A stretch of 64,000 nt of DNA, from positions 31,462 to 95,461 of the IMG/VR virus record IMGVR_UViG_3300012000_000005. The stretch is one strand, 5' to 3'. The stretch's first letter is position 1; each line of letters begins with the position of its first letter. Under the pieces are notes generated by a model. That model was not told where the DNA came from, did no database searches, and saw only the letters and a list, made by a program, of their open reading frames with translations. Made by a program: the position numbers and the translations under genes. Positions 47,301 through 54,846 of this stretch are shown piece by piece. The DNA comes from a virus.

Positions 47301-48331
47301 TGACAAAAATGTCTATAGGGGATTTATTAGATAAAGCTATAGAAGAACAAGTAGTTGCTGCACCTAGCGTAGATTGGGCTTGGCCTCCAGTACAACCAGC
47401 AAAGCCAACAATAATTAAGCCAGCAACATATAAAGAACGCAAGGGTAAAAAAGATGGCACACGTTTAATAATGTTCGTGCCAGACCCACAGATTGGTTAT
47501 CGTAAATACGAAGACGGAACACTAGACCCATTCCATGATGAAGCAGCGATTGATGTTCACTTCCAATTACTTGCGTATCTAGAAGAAAAATATGGCGTAG
47601 ATGAAATTATTCATCTGGGGGATTACTTAGATTTACCAACCATGGGCAAGTACGCACAAGAAGAAATGTTTGCCCACACAGTACAACCAGCACTTGATTA
47701 CGGCCACAACCTACTAGCAAAGCAAAGAGCTACTTGCCCAGACGCAAAGATTGTTTTGTTGGAAGGAAACCATGATTGCCGCATGAATAAATTTGTAGTC
47801 ATGAATGCTATGGCAGCCAAGGGAATTAAGAGGGCAGCGTCAAAGCCAGAAGACTGGCCTGTTATGTCCATCCCATACCTTCTACGTCTAGATGACATTA
47901 AGGTTGAGTATGTGGGCGCCTACCCAGCAGGAGAGTATTGGGTAACCAAATACCTTCGCGCTATTCATGGAACCACAGTGCGTTCAGGTGGCTCAACAGC
48001 AAGTGCCTATATAAATAAAAACCCACACATCTCAACAGTGTTTGGACATGTCCACAGACAAGAGATGCAGTACAAGACTGTGCATGACCAAGATGGTCCT
48101 ATCCGCAGTGTATCTGCAAGCCCTGGATGCCTATGCCGAATTGATGGCGCGGTTCCTTCATACGGCTCTGGTCTTACTGATAACGGTCGACCAGTTAAAC
48201 ACTGGGAAGATTGGCAGCAAGGAGTGATGATTGGTTGGGTCAGACCTGACGATTCCTTCACTTTACAGCCTATCCATATCATGGATGGCTGGGCTGTTTA
48301 CGAAGGCAAAGAGTTTACAGCGACCCTGTAG
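47300..48331 (+). CDS. Calcineurin-like metallophosphoesterase
   Basis: 343 residues. Binuclear metal motifs in order: VPDPQIGY (D...), HLGDYLDLP (GDxxD), LEGNHDCR (GNHD), AIHGTT and VFGHVHRQE (GHxH). The set is complete, so it should hydrolyse phosphoesters. Phage homologues act on nucleotides or DNA ends. N-terminal ~50 residues are an extension before the catalytic fold. It starts at the ATG overlapping the previous stop. Confidence 0.9.
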   Translation: MTKMSIGDLLDKAIEEQVVAAPSVDWAWPPVQPAKPTIIKPATYKERKGKKDGTRLIMFVPDPQIGYRKYEDGTLDPFHDEAAIDVHFQLLAYLEEKYGVDEIIHLGDYLDLPTMGKYAQEEMFAHTVQPALDYGHNLLAKQRATCPDAKIVLLEGNHDCRMNKFVVMNAMAAKGIKRAASKPEDWPVMSIPYLLRLDDIKVEYVGAYPAGEYWVTKYLRAIHGTTVRSGGSTASAYINKNPHISTVFGHVHRQEMQYKTVHDQDGPIRSVSASPGCLCRIDGAVPSYGSGLTDNGRPVKHWEDWQQGVMIGWVRPDDSFTLQPIHIMDGWAVYEGKEFTATL

Positions 48332-48342
48332 TTTTACAGGCG

Positions 48343-48348
48343 TATGAT
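48343..48348 (+). promoter_or_regulatory. -10-like element of a leaderless start (TATGAT)
   Basis: TATGAT, six bases, then ATG 48355; no ribosome site. It heads the small-protein run to 50598. Confidence 0.55.
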
Positions 48349-48354
48349 TGATGC

Positions 48355-48894
48355 ATGCCTAATCCACATCAAAATACGCAGAACTTAGGTGCCAATGGCA
48401 TGTACGGCACCTACACCAATTATGGTGGCGGTGGTACTCCTGTCGCTCGTTCAGAGCTCGACTTTCTGCGCCTTGGTGTTGGCCGTGTTCCACAAGCTGA
48501 ATATCCAGACGGTTATTTAGGCACGATACGAACACGTCGCGATGACCGCGGTCGTCCCAATGGACAATCAGAACGTGTATCAGACTCACTTAAAGTTAGA
48601 ATAGGACAGCGTTCCTACCAACGTGGTGTTCACCGCGGTGAGCGCATTGACCAGTCTGATTACTATTACCCAGCAGGATTAGATAACATGCGTGGCATTG
48701 AACGTCAGATGAAAGCTAGCAAAGACGGTAATGTCTATCGTGTAAAAAGAAATGTAGAAGTAACCACACTAGTTCCAGCTCCTCATCTACCTAACGATGG
48801 TAAAGCAGGTCCATCAGTAAGAAGCGATTCCCCATACAACATTAACAAAGTACGCGTAGAGCAAATGTCTCGTATGCGTCCACAGTGGAAGTAA
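48355..48894 (+). CDS. Hypothetical disordered basic protein
   Basis: 179 residues, Gly/Asn/Arg-rich and apparently disordered (NPHQNTQNLGANGMYGTYTN; RRDDRGRPNGQSERVSDSL). TATGAT lies six bases before ATG. No motif seen. It heads a run of seven small coupled genes with similar low-complexity, basic composition that might be packaged or nucleic-acid-associated. Confidence 0.5.
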   Translation: MPNPHQNTQNLGANGMYGTYTNYGGGGTPVARSELDFLRLGVGRVPQAEYPDGYLGTIRTRRDDRGRPNGQSERVSDSLKVRIGQRSYQRGVHRGERIDQSDYYYPAGLDNMRGIERQMKASKDGNVYRVKRNVEVTTLVPAPHLPNDGKAGPSVRSDSPYNINKVRVEQMSRMRPQWK

Positions 48895-48897
48895 ACT

Positions 48898-49290
48898 ATG
48901 CCAGGTAAATATGCAGACGGTACCTACGGCCGCAAGCCGTGGCAGGATGATGGCCGCAAGCCTTATCACACACCGATTGAGGCAGCGTTCCCACCACAGG
49001 ATTACCTTGGACCTTTTCAGTCTAATCAAGACCGCTTACTTAATCAGGCGCTCGCTACATGGACTATGACAAGTGAAGAGGTACAAGAATACGTACGTCC
49101 TAACCTCCCACAGGTTAACCTGTTTCCAGACAGGTACGGATTCGTTACAGAAGAAATAGGCATTCGAGATATTATTGACCTACCAGGTAGAAGCGGAAAC
49201 CAAGCAGGTCAACGTGTGGAGTCTGACTTCTCCAACACACCTAACACTCCACAATCTACTAGCCGCAACACATTAGGAGGCTCAGTATGA
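48898..49290 (+). CDS. Hypothetical Pro/Gln/Asn-rich protein
   Basis: 130 residues. The N-terminus MPGKYADGTYGRKPWQDDGRKP resembles the style of its neighbour; the C-terminus is Ser/Thr/Asn-rich (NTPNTPQSTSRNTLGGSV). The centre (TWTMTSEEVQEYVRPNLP) is possibly folded. Overlaps the next gene by 4 bases. No family recognised. Confidence 0.5.
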   Translation: MPGKYADGTYGRKPWQDDGRKPYHTPIEAAFPPQDYLGPFQSNQDRLLNQALATWTMTSEEVQEYVRPNLPQVNLFPDRYGFVTEEIGIRDIIDLPGRSGNQAGQRVESDFSNTPNTPQSTSRNTLGGSV

Positions 49291-49496
49291 AAGACCCTGG
49301 ATTATTTACAGATAGCACTGGCGAAGGCATGGCAGGGGCTACAGATGTGTCTTTGGAGACGATTTATAACGGCACCAAGGCCTGTAAGGCATGTGGTATT
49401 TCAATGAACCCAGTACAATCATTGAAAGACCAGAGTCTATGCCCAGGTTGTACTCGACGTAAGGCAGCAAGACTAGTTAAAGGACGGATGGCATAA
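49287..49496 (+). CDS. Small zinc-ribbon protein
   Basis: 69 residues. CKACGISMNPVQSLKDQSLC-PGC forms a CxxC...CxxC zinc ribbon (residues ~33-57), followed by a basic helix (TRRKAARLVKGR). Likely nucleic-acid or protein binding. It overlaps the previous gene by 4 bases and the next by 1. Confidence 0.6.
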   Translation: MKDPGLFTDSTGEGMAGATDVSLETIYNGTKACKACGISMNPVQSLKDQSLCPGCTRRKAARLVKGRMA

Positions 49497-49705
49497 TGGC
49501 AGTTAATCAATCACGCTCCCTAAACGGAGACATGAACGAGGGCGCAACAGACGGTAAATATCGCAAGCGTCGTCCAAATACCACAGTTCAACCAGGTATG
49601 GGTGACCAGCTTGTTGTACAGAACCGTGCAGACCTACATCCATATATGAATTATGGATTTATTAATTCAGAAGAGACTTCTAAAGTAAACCCAGCGGGTA
49701 ACTAA
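49496..49705 (+). CDS. Small hypothetical basic protein
   Basis: 69 residues (MAVNQSRSLNGDMNEGATDG...), basic in the middle (YRKRRPNTT), no recognised motif. TAATG overlaps join it to both neighbours, so it belongs to the run at 48355-50598. Confidence 0.45.
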   Translation: MAVNQSRSLNGDMNEGATDGKYRKRRPNTTVQPGMGDQLVVQNRADLHPYMNYGFINSEETSKVNPAGN

Positions 49706-49983
49706 TGATTAAAGGCGTCCGCAGAGAATTAGATGCACGTCGTCAATCAAAGGCAACGGAGTCATCAATTAAGGCACATAAAGACACTATGCTTGGGCTA
49801 CTTCGCGCTTCAGTTGGAAGATATAGCGATAGTCCAGAAGTTGCACAGCGTCGTCGTGTCGCTGCAGGAGACCCAACAGCTACCGCAACAGGTTCAGACG
49901 GTAGAAAAATTACAACAAAGAACCCAACACCTCGAGATTCAGGCGGACATGTAAATGCCTCAGCGTCGAGAAACGGATACTAA
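49705..49983 (+). CDS. Small hypothetical basic protein
   Basis: 92 residues, helical N-terminal half (IKGVRRELDARRQSKATESS; AHKDTMLGLLRASVG), disordered C-terminal half (GDPTATATGSDGRKITTKNP). Overlaps the following gene by 29 bases. No family recognised. Confidence 0.45.
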   Translation: MIKGVRRELDARRQSKATESSIKAHKDTMLGLLRASVGRYSDSPEVAQRRRVAAGDPTATATGSDGRKITTKNPTPRDSGGHVNASASRNGY

Positions 49984-50146
49984 AAGACAGGGTGGGCCGT
50001 GGCCTACACCTGTTGGCATGGGAGCATTAGTAAGCCCAGATGATTTTCATGCAGCAAGAGCACGTCAAGAAGCTTATCAAGCAGAAGAAGCTGCCTTTGA
50101 TAAAGGTGGCATGTCTGCTGTCAATAAATTAAGGAATAAAAAGTGA
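49955..50146 (+). CDS. Small hypothetical protein
   Basis: 63 residues; ATG 49955 lies inside the previous gene. N-terminal GGPWPTPVGMGALVSPDDFH and a charged helical end (EEAAFDKGGMSAVNKLRNKK). Overlap with both neighbours supports expression; function unknown. Confidence 0.4.
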   Translation: MPQRRETDTKRQGGPWPTPVGMGALVSPDDFHAARARQEAYQAEEAAFDKGGMSAVNKLRNKK

Positions 50147-50598
50147 ACCCCACTGAGATGCAGTTCTCTGGAACAAGAGATGAAAAAGGTGAGATTAAAC
50201 TTTCAGCCAAACCTGCGCTGAACCCTAAAGAACACCAGTTCATTAAGTTTGATAAAGAGGCACCATCACACAGGGCGTTACTCGGCGCCTCCGCTAACAC
50301 AGAGCACCCTAATTACGTAGAAGGGCTTGCTATTCACAGCGGAGGCTTGTTTTCTGTACCAAAAACAGCAACACGTAAGCCAGGCAAAAATGCGCCTGCC
50401 CCAGAGCAAAGACGTAGTAGGCTTATTAGCGATGCTATGGCCGCTGGACCACTGGTCTCAAAAAAACCAAAGGAAGCAAGTCCAGTAAAGGCAGTAGCCG
50501 AAAAATTAAACGTAGACCAAGAACGTTCAGCCAAGCGTAAAGATACCCCAGAGGCAATAGCCAGACGAAACGCGCAAATTAAGAAAGCACGGGGATAG
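50143..50598 (+). CDS. Hypothetical Lys/Ala/Pro-rich protein
   Basis: 151 residues from GTG 50143, with AAGGAAT upstream. Low-complexity, very basic C-terminal half (KKPKEASPVKAVAEKLNVDQ; AKRKDTPEAIARRNAQIKK). Last gene of the small-protein run. It may be a DNA-associated or packaged protein, by analogy of composition with the lysine-rich cassette. Confidence 0.45.
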   Translation: MNPTEMQFSGTRDEKGEIKLSAKPALNPKEHQFIKFDKEAPSHRALLGASANTEHPNYVEGLAIHSGGLFSVPKTATRKPGKNAPAPEQRRSRLISDAMAAGPLVSKKPKEASPVKAVAEKLNVDQERSAKRKDTPEAIARRNAQIKKARG

Positions 50599-50620
50599 TA
50601 GACATCCTATAGTTCTGTGG

Positions 50621-50626
50621 TAGGCT
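50621..50626 (+). promoter_or_regulatory. -10-like element of a leaderless start (TAGGCT)
   Basis: TAGGCT, six bases, then ATG 50633; no ribosome site. An additional TATAGT lies nine bases further upstream. Confidence 0.5.
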
Positions 50627-50632
50627 GTTCGC

Positions 50633-51193
50633 ATGGTACTTGACCTATCCTACTTAAATAAAGATACGCCGCCTGAAAAGCGGCCAAAAGTTCTATTGCT
50701 TGCTTGTTTTACTTGCAAGTCGGTAGAAGAGATTCCTTATGATGACCGATTCCCAAACACAGATAAACCAGGTCATGACCAGAACCGTAATCCATTTCTA
50801 CATGCAGTAGTTGACCAACATGGTCCAGACCATAAAGGCACCCTGGCTGATGCTGATTTAGTTATTTGGCAACACCCAGATGGAAAACGGCAAATTACTG
50901 AACAATTCCAAAAAGGCTCACCTGGCCTTGATGTATTCGGTACAAATTTCTATGACACTAAGGACAATTATTCCGCAGATGCAATGCGTTGCTATGCCGA
51001 GCACAATCGTCCGCAGGGTCAGTGCTCTGACTACAAGTCAGAAAAGAAAGTGTTAAAACCAGAAACATCTAAGGACCGTAGGGAAGCTGGACTTGACCCT
51101 AGTAAGATGCCAAAAATGCATTTGTGTGATTTCTGCCCTGTTAAGTCATACAACATGAAGAAGTTTAACGAAAGTAAAGGACTATATAAATGA
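50633..51193 (+). CDS. Cysteine-rich hypothetical protein
   Basis: 186 residues. CFTCKSVEEIPYDD near residues 25-40 and MHLCDFCPVKSYN near the C-terminus give two CxxC pairs that could bind one metal; a third Cys pair (AMRCYAEHNRPQGQC) lies between. The centre has RKQITEQFQKGSPGLDVFG-like content (HPDGKRQITEQF). The family was not recognised; a zinc-dependent fold is likely. Expressed from a TAGGCT leaderless start. Confidence 0.55.
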   Translation: MVLDLSYLNKDTPPEKRPKVLLLACFTCKSVEEIPYDDRFPNTDKPGHDQNRNPFLHAVVDQHGPDHKGTLADADLVIWQHPDGKRQITEQFQKGSPGLDVFGTNFYDTKDNYSADAMRCYAEHNRPQGQCSDYKSEKKVLKPETSKDRREAGLDPSKMPKMHLCDFCPVKSYNMKKFNESKGLYK

Positions 51194-51474
51194 GCGAAGA
51201 AGTTATTGAAGACGCAGTTGTAATACCAGAAGAAGGAATTGCAGAAAATGTACCTGCAGAAGATAGTGGTGGAATTACAGCCTTTATTATTGTAAAGAAA
51301 CCAAGCGGGGACTGGTACGCAACGGCAGACCTGTCGACCACCCTTACCGTGGACCGTCAGGCAAGCCTAGATGACATCAAACATGGGTGTCAGGACATAG
51401 TAGACAGCATGAACCAGTCCGCAATTGCCTATCAGGTCCTGGATTTGATAAAACCGTTGATTTCTGGCGAATAG
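51190..51474 (+). CDS. Small acidic hypothetical protein
   Basis: 94 residues, coupled to the previous gene by a 4-base overlap. Acidic N-terminus (EEVIEDAVVIPEEGIAENVP), then a small alpha/beta region (AFIIVKKPSGDWYATADLST; ASLDDIKHGCQDIVDSMNQS). No recognised motif. Confidence 0.45.
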   Translation: MSEEVIEDAVVIPEEGIAENVPAEDSGGITAFIIVKKPSGDWYATADLSTTLTVDRQASLDDIKHGCQDIVDSMNQSAIAYQVLDLIKPLISGE

Positions 51475-51504
51475 TAAACCCGTATTTAGCCTGTACCTCA
51501 GGAG

Positions 51505-51510
51505 TATACT
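51505..51510 (+). promoter_or_regulatory. Candidate promoter (TATACT)
   Basis: TATACT within GTATACTGTAAATAC, 29 bases before ATG 51540, with AAGGGGG ribosome site between. No strong -35 box. Confidence 0.5.
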
Positions 51511-51539
51511 GTAAATACACTTCAAGGGGGTAGGTCTCA

Positions 51540-51758
51540 ATGGCGTTCGTAGAAATGACATGCGTGTGCGTGGCATCTTTTCAAGCAGAAGTCGAAGAAA
51601 ACGAATCAATGGTCATGATGTGGGCACAGCAATTTATTAATGCACACAGTCAATGTGGCTATATGACTCCAATAAAGACAGACAGAGCAGAGCATCCAAG
51701 CAAATTCATTGCTGATACCGATGTTATGTACAAAGAGCGGCGGGAAAAAGAACTATAA
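51540..51758 (+). CDS. Small hypothetical protein
   Basis: 72 residues with a very strong AAGGGGG ribosome site. One Cys-rich N-terminal strand (MTCVCVASFQAEVEENES), then a helix with acidic/basic mix. No family recognised. A consensus TATAAT for the next gene overlaps its last codons. Confidence 0.5.
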   Translation: MAFVEMTCVCVASFQAEVEENESMVMMWAQQFINAHSQCGYMTPIKTDRAEHPSKFIADTDVMYKERREKEL

Positions 51759-51759
51759 T
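51754..51759 (+). promoter_or_regulatory. -10 element of a leaderless start (TATAAT, consensus)
   Basis: TATAAT at 51754-51759, six bases, then ATG 51766, with no ribosome site. The -10 box straddles the previous stop. Confidence 0.65.
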
Positions 51760-51765
51760 ACCTAG

Positions 51766-52695
51766 ATGAACTATTACGACGCGCTGGTACGGCAGGCAGA
51801 GCCAGTCAAACTAGAGCCGTCGGAAACTTCATACTTCAGCACACCTGGAGCTGGTCTAGACCCTAGGTTGTTCAGGAACGGCAAGATTGTCCCCCACATC
51901 CGTTCTTTAATTTTAAGAATCCTATTTGACCATTTAAAACAGAGTTACTACAACCCTGAGGCCTTTGCCCATGTTTGGCTAGCTGGCTCAGCTGTGAGCT
52001 ACCAATGGACCGCAGCTCGTAAACCAGCAGACTTGGACTGCTTAATAGGAATTAATTATTTAGTTTTTAGGCAATCTAATCCTAAGTACAAAGGTCTTAG
52101 CGATAAAGAGATTTCCCAGATGTTCAACGAGGGGTTCCAGACCCTCCACCAGTCCACTTCTAATTTCCTAGATATATTTGAGTTGACATTTTATGTTAAT
52201 GTTCAGTCTGACATCCGCTCCATTAAACCATACGCAGCTTACAGCTTGACGAATGATGATTGGACTGTGATGCCAGAGGTTCGCGGTGTTCCGCAGAATC
52301 AGATATGGAATAGAAAAGTGGAGCAGGATAAGTCTATGGCAGTCGATATTTTGTCAAGGTATTCTGACGCCTTAACATCTATTGGCTCAGCAACCACAGA
52401 TGTGGCAAGAAGGAATGCCGAAGCTGCATTAAAACTTGCTGTAGAACAAGGCGCTGCTTTATTTGAAGATATTCACCACGGTCGTAAATATGCATTTAGC
52501 GCCTCTGGACAAGGCTACGCTGATGTATATAATTATCGTTGGCAAGCTGGAAAAGCATCTGGTGTTGTACAAGCATTAAAACAACTAAAAGAAATTTCCA
52601 CAAAAAGCCGAAAAGAATTTGAAGCACAAACGTATGGCATGGAATTGCCATCAACTAGCACTCTGATAAGGAGAGCGGCTACACACTACAAGTGA
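51766..52695 (+). CDS. Nucleotidyltransferase-fold protein
   Basis: 309 residues. The segment HVWLAGSAVSYQWTA followed by RKPADLDCLIGINYL is the polymerase-beta-type nucleotidyltransferase signature (GS near a helix, then a DxD metal pair). The remaining C-terminal region is helical (VDILSRYSDALTSIGSATTD) with a later AAALFEDIHHGRKYAFS segment. Its target is unknown: NTases of this kind modify nucleic acids, antibiotics or toxins. The phage copy might act in tRNA or DNA end modification or in anti-defence. Consensus leaderless promoter. Confidence 0.75.
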   Translation: MNYYDALVRQAEPVKLEPSETSYFSTPGAGLDPRLFRNGKIVPHIRSLILRILFDHLKQSYYNPEAFAHVWLAGSAVSYQWTAARKPADLDCLIGINYLVFRQSNPKYKGLSDKEISQMFNEGFQTLHQSTSNFLDIFELTFYVNVQSDIRSIKPYAAYSLTNDDWTVMPEVRGVPQNQIWNRKVEQDKSMAVDILSRYSDALTSIGSATTDVARRNAEAALKLAVEQGAALFEDIHHGRKYAFSASGQGYADVYNYRWQAGKASGVVQALKQLKEISTKSRKEFEAQTYGMELPSTSTLIRRAATHYK

Positions 52696-52701
52696 TAGGG
52701 T
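52696..52701 (+). promoter_or_regulatory. -10-like element of a leaderless start (TAGGGT)
   Basis: TAGGGT, six bases, then GTG 52708; overlaps the preceding stop codon. No ribosome site. Confidence 0.5.
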
Positions 52702-52707
52702 CTATCT

Positions 52708-53166
52708 GTGGCAATATTAGTATTTTTAGACGGCGTACTTAGAAATGATAAAAGCGCCCCCATCCCAAATGGTATGGCGCTGTACAGAAGTCTTAAAGAA
52801 AAGCATCGCGTTCTTGTTCTATGTGAAGACGTAGAAAAGGATGACCATTGGCTACGTCAGCAACGCGTCAATAACATTGACGACCTTGTTGATTATAAAA
52901 AAATTCCAGCACTCGGCGAGCACCCAAAGCTACGTCAGGTAGAGTGGGTAAAGTCCCAAGGTCCCGTAGAGTATGTAATAACTTCGGACCCAGAATTAGT
53001 CACCCAGCTACTTGAAATTGGTATGACAACTTTGGTATTTTTACAGCCGTTGTATATTAGAGAAGAATTTAGGCCAGACAGCCGCAGGGGTGTTAAAGCC
53101 TGGTCAGACATTGTTGAAGAAATTGAACGCCAACAGGATGCCTTTAAGGAGGACCCACGAATATGA
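52708..53166 (+). CDS. HAD-like protein with incomplete motif I
   Basis: 152 residues from GTG. Motif-like ILVFLDGVLRNDKS resembles the HAD nucleophile loop but has only one of the two aspartates (normally DxDGT). The rest (RVLVLCEDVEKDDHWL; VEYVITSDPELVTQLLEIG) matches the alpha/beta core of small HAD folds. It may have lost phosphatase activity or be a distant relative. It follows the NTase gene. Leaderless TAGGGT start. Confidence 0.55.
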   Translation: MAILVFLDGVLRNDKSAPIPNGMALYRSLKEKHRVLVLCEDVEKDDHWLRQQRVNNIDDLVDYKKIPALGEHPKLRQVEWVKSQGPVEYVITSDPELVTQLLEIGMTTLVFLQPLYIREEFRPDSRRGVKAWSDIVEEIERQQDAFKEDPRI

Positions 53167-53276
53167 GCGAGAAGCCAACTTGCCCTAGAGGGTGCGAGGG
53201 AAATGTATTAGATTACGTAAGCGGAGATGCGTACCTGTGTGCTAAGTGTGGCATCACCTGGAGCAAGCCTAAGTGA
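53163..53276 (+). CDS. Zinc-ribbon micro-protein
   Basis: 37 residues (ATG 53163, TGA 53274-53276), flanked by 4-base overlaps. Four cysteines as CPRGC...CAKC (TCPRGCEGNV; AYLCAKCGITW), a minimal zinc ribbon. GGAGG lies 7-11 bases upstream. Coupled between the HAD-like and the 488-residue gene, it is likely a nucleic-acid or protein-contact module. Confidence 0.65.
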   Translation: MSEKPTCPRGCEGNVLDYVSGDAYLCAKCGITWSKPK

Positions 53277-54739
53277 AGGTTATCTATCTAGGTGCTGAGG
53301 TTCCTTCAAATAGAGTAATACTCGAGGAAACTACCGCAAACCATGTTGGGGTCAGCTACCACCGACTGGTGAGCCGAGGGCTTCCTAAAACCAAAGAGTA
53401 TCTATTAGAAAACTACTTTAATAAAGATTTCTATATTTATGTGCACCCTGGCCTGCCCAAGACGCTGAAGCTCACAGCTGATGAGCTCGAAGAGTTTGCC
53501 GCGGGATACGAGCATTTTGTAGCCGTTAATATAGATAGGCTCAATACTGTATTTGAGATTAACAGCCCTACAATCGACCCAGCTTGGGTAGAGCGTCATC
53601 GTACAAAGGTTTGGTCGGAGTTACCCCCAGGTAAGTTCGTCCCCGTATGGCAGCCCCAGACGGATTTAAACGGCCTTCAGAGGTTAGCGGACTACTATTT
53701 AGATGTCGCAATCCCAGGAGATGCTATAGAAATAGATACAAGACTGGCTAGCGCTACCCGCTTAAACACCAAGCGCCAAGGGACCAGATGGCATGCATTA
53801 GGGTGCGCAAAGCCCGATAACCTTCGGTCTATTCTATTTGAAACCGCAAGTACCTTATCCTGGCTATCGCCAATGATGCACGGAGAAACAATCATTTGGG
53901 ATGGCACAAGGTTAGTCAGGTACCCAAAGAAGATGAAAGAACAAGCAAGACCAAGGTACAAGGCAATCTATGAAAAGGCTGGCTTGGACCTTGATAAGAT
54001 AATCGAGGATGACCCGCAGGAAGTCTGTAAGTTGGCGGTGTGGTCTTATGAACAGTTCGAGATAAGGATGAACAAGATGACCAATAGCCCAGACGACCCG
54101 TTGTTATATGATAATAGCGAGGGGAGAGAAGTGGAGCAAAGTGGGGAAACCAACCCTACCGTATATGATAATAAGGGTATTCATACGCGGAAACTTGAAC
54201 CACGAAATGCTGACGAATATGCCAATCTTCCAGTGTTCGGATTCGATACAAAGAGTGAAGTTGACGCCGACGGTGTCATCAAAGATGTAACCACTGTATC
54301 CTCACACAGCACCTCGCTTAGGGCATGCGATACCTGTTTCGTAGCCGCTAATTGCCCCGCTTTTAAACCACAATCTATGTGTGCTTTCAAGTTACCAGTA
54401 GAAGTAAAGAGTAAAGAACAACTTAAGGCTTTAATCAATGCGGTGATAGAAATGCAGGGACAAAGGGTCGCTTTTATGCGATTTGCTGAAGAAATGAATG
54501 GTGGATACGCTGACCCCAATGTATCTCAAGAGATAGACCGCCTATTCAAATTGATTAAAACAACCAAAGAATTGGACGACTCACGTGAGTTTATTCGCAT
54601 GACTGTAGAGCGCCAAGGAAGCGCAGGTGTGCTAAGTTCTATCTTCGGAGATAAGGCACAAGCGCTTCGTGAGTTGCCAAATGGCGGGCTAAATGAAGAG
54701 CAAACCACCCAGATAATTAAGGGTGCTATCGAAGAATAA
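53273..54739 (+). CDS. Hypothetical protein, possible TGT/DpdA-like TIM barrel with Cys cluster
   Basis: 488 residues from GTG. The N-terminal ~230 residues show barrel-like alternation (HFVAVNIDRLNTVFEINSPT; FVPVWQPQTDLNGLQRLADYY), ending RWHALGCAKPDNLRSILFETAS and TLSWLSPMMHG, split, reminiscent of tRNA-guanine transglycosylase or DpdA proteins that insert 7-deazaguanines into DNA. The C-terminal half has a cysteine cluster (CDTCFVAANC...SMC, near residue 351) and helices. No deazaguanine synthesis genes are in the window. The assignment is speculative. Confidence 0.45.
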   Translation: MKVIYLGAEVPSNRVILEETTANHVGVSYHRLVSRGLPKTKEYLLENYFNKDFYIYVHPGLPKTLKLTADELEEFAAGYEHFVAVNIDRLNTVFEINSPTIDPAWVERHRTKVWSELPPGKFVPVWQPQTDLNGLQRLADYYLDVAIPGDAIEIDTRLASATRLNTKRQGTRWHALGCAKPDNLRSILFETASTLSWLSPMMHGETIIWDGTRLVRYPKKMKEQARPRYKAIYEKAGLDLDKIIEDDPQEVCKLAVWSYEQFEIRMNKMTNSPDDPLLYDNSEGREVEQSGETNPTVYDNKGIHTRKLEPRNADEYANLPVFGFDTKSEVDADGVIKDVTTVSSHSTSLRACDTCFVAANCPAFKPQSMCAFKLPVEVKSKEQLKALINAVIEMQGQRVAFMRFAEEMNGGYADPNVSQEIDRLFKLIKTTKELDDSREFIRMTVERQGSAGVLSSIFGDKAQALRELPNGGLNEEQTTQIIKGAIEE

Positions 54740-54846
54740 GGATTTCTTATTATCATATAAGAGAGCCTCGCAATACCCTGGAACAGCATAGTTTCCAAAC
54801 AGATGTAACGCACTAGTAGAATTAACTTTTTAACAGAGGAGAGAAT

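Noticed and set aside
53273-54739. Large terminase subunit
   Set aside because: No Walker A/B or nuclease motifs; terminase, portal and major capsid genes appear to lie outside the window.
54740-54846. Cobalamin riboswitch upstream of the B12-dependent ribonucleotide reductase
   Set aside because: The gap is only 107 bases, lacks the conserved B12-box GCCACTG element and shows no long pairing. There is an ordinary ribosome site only.
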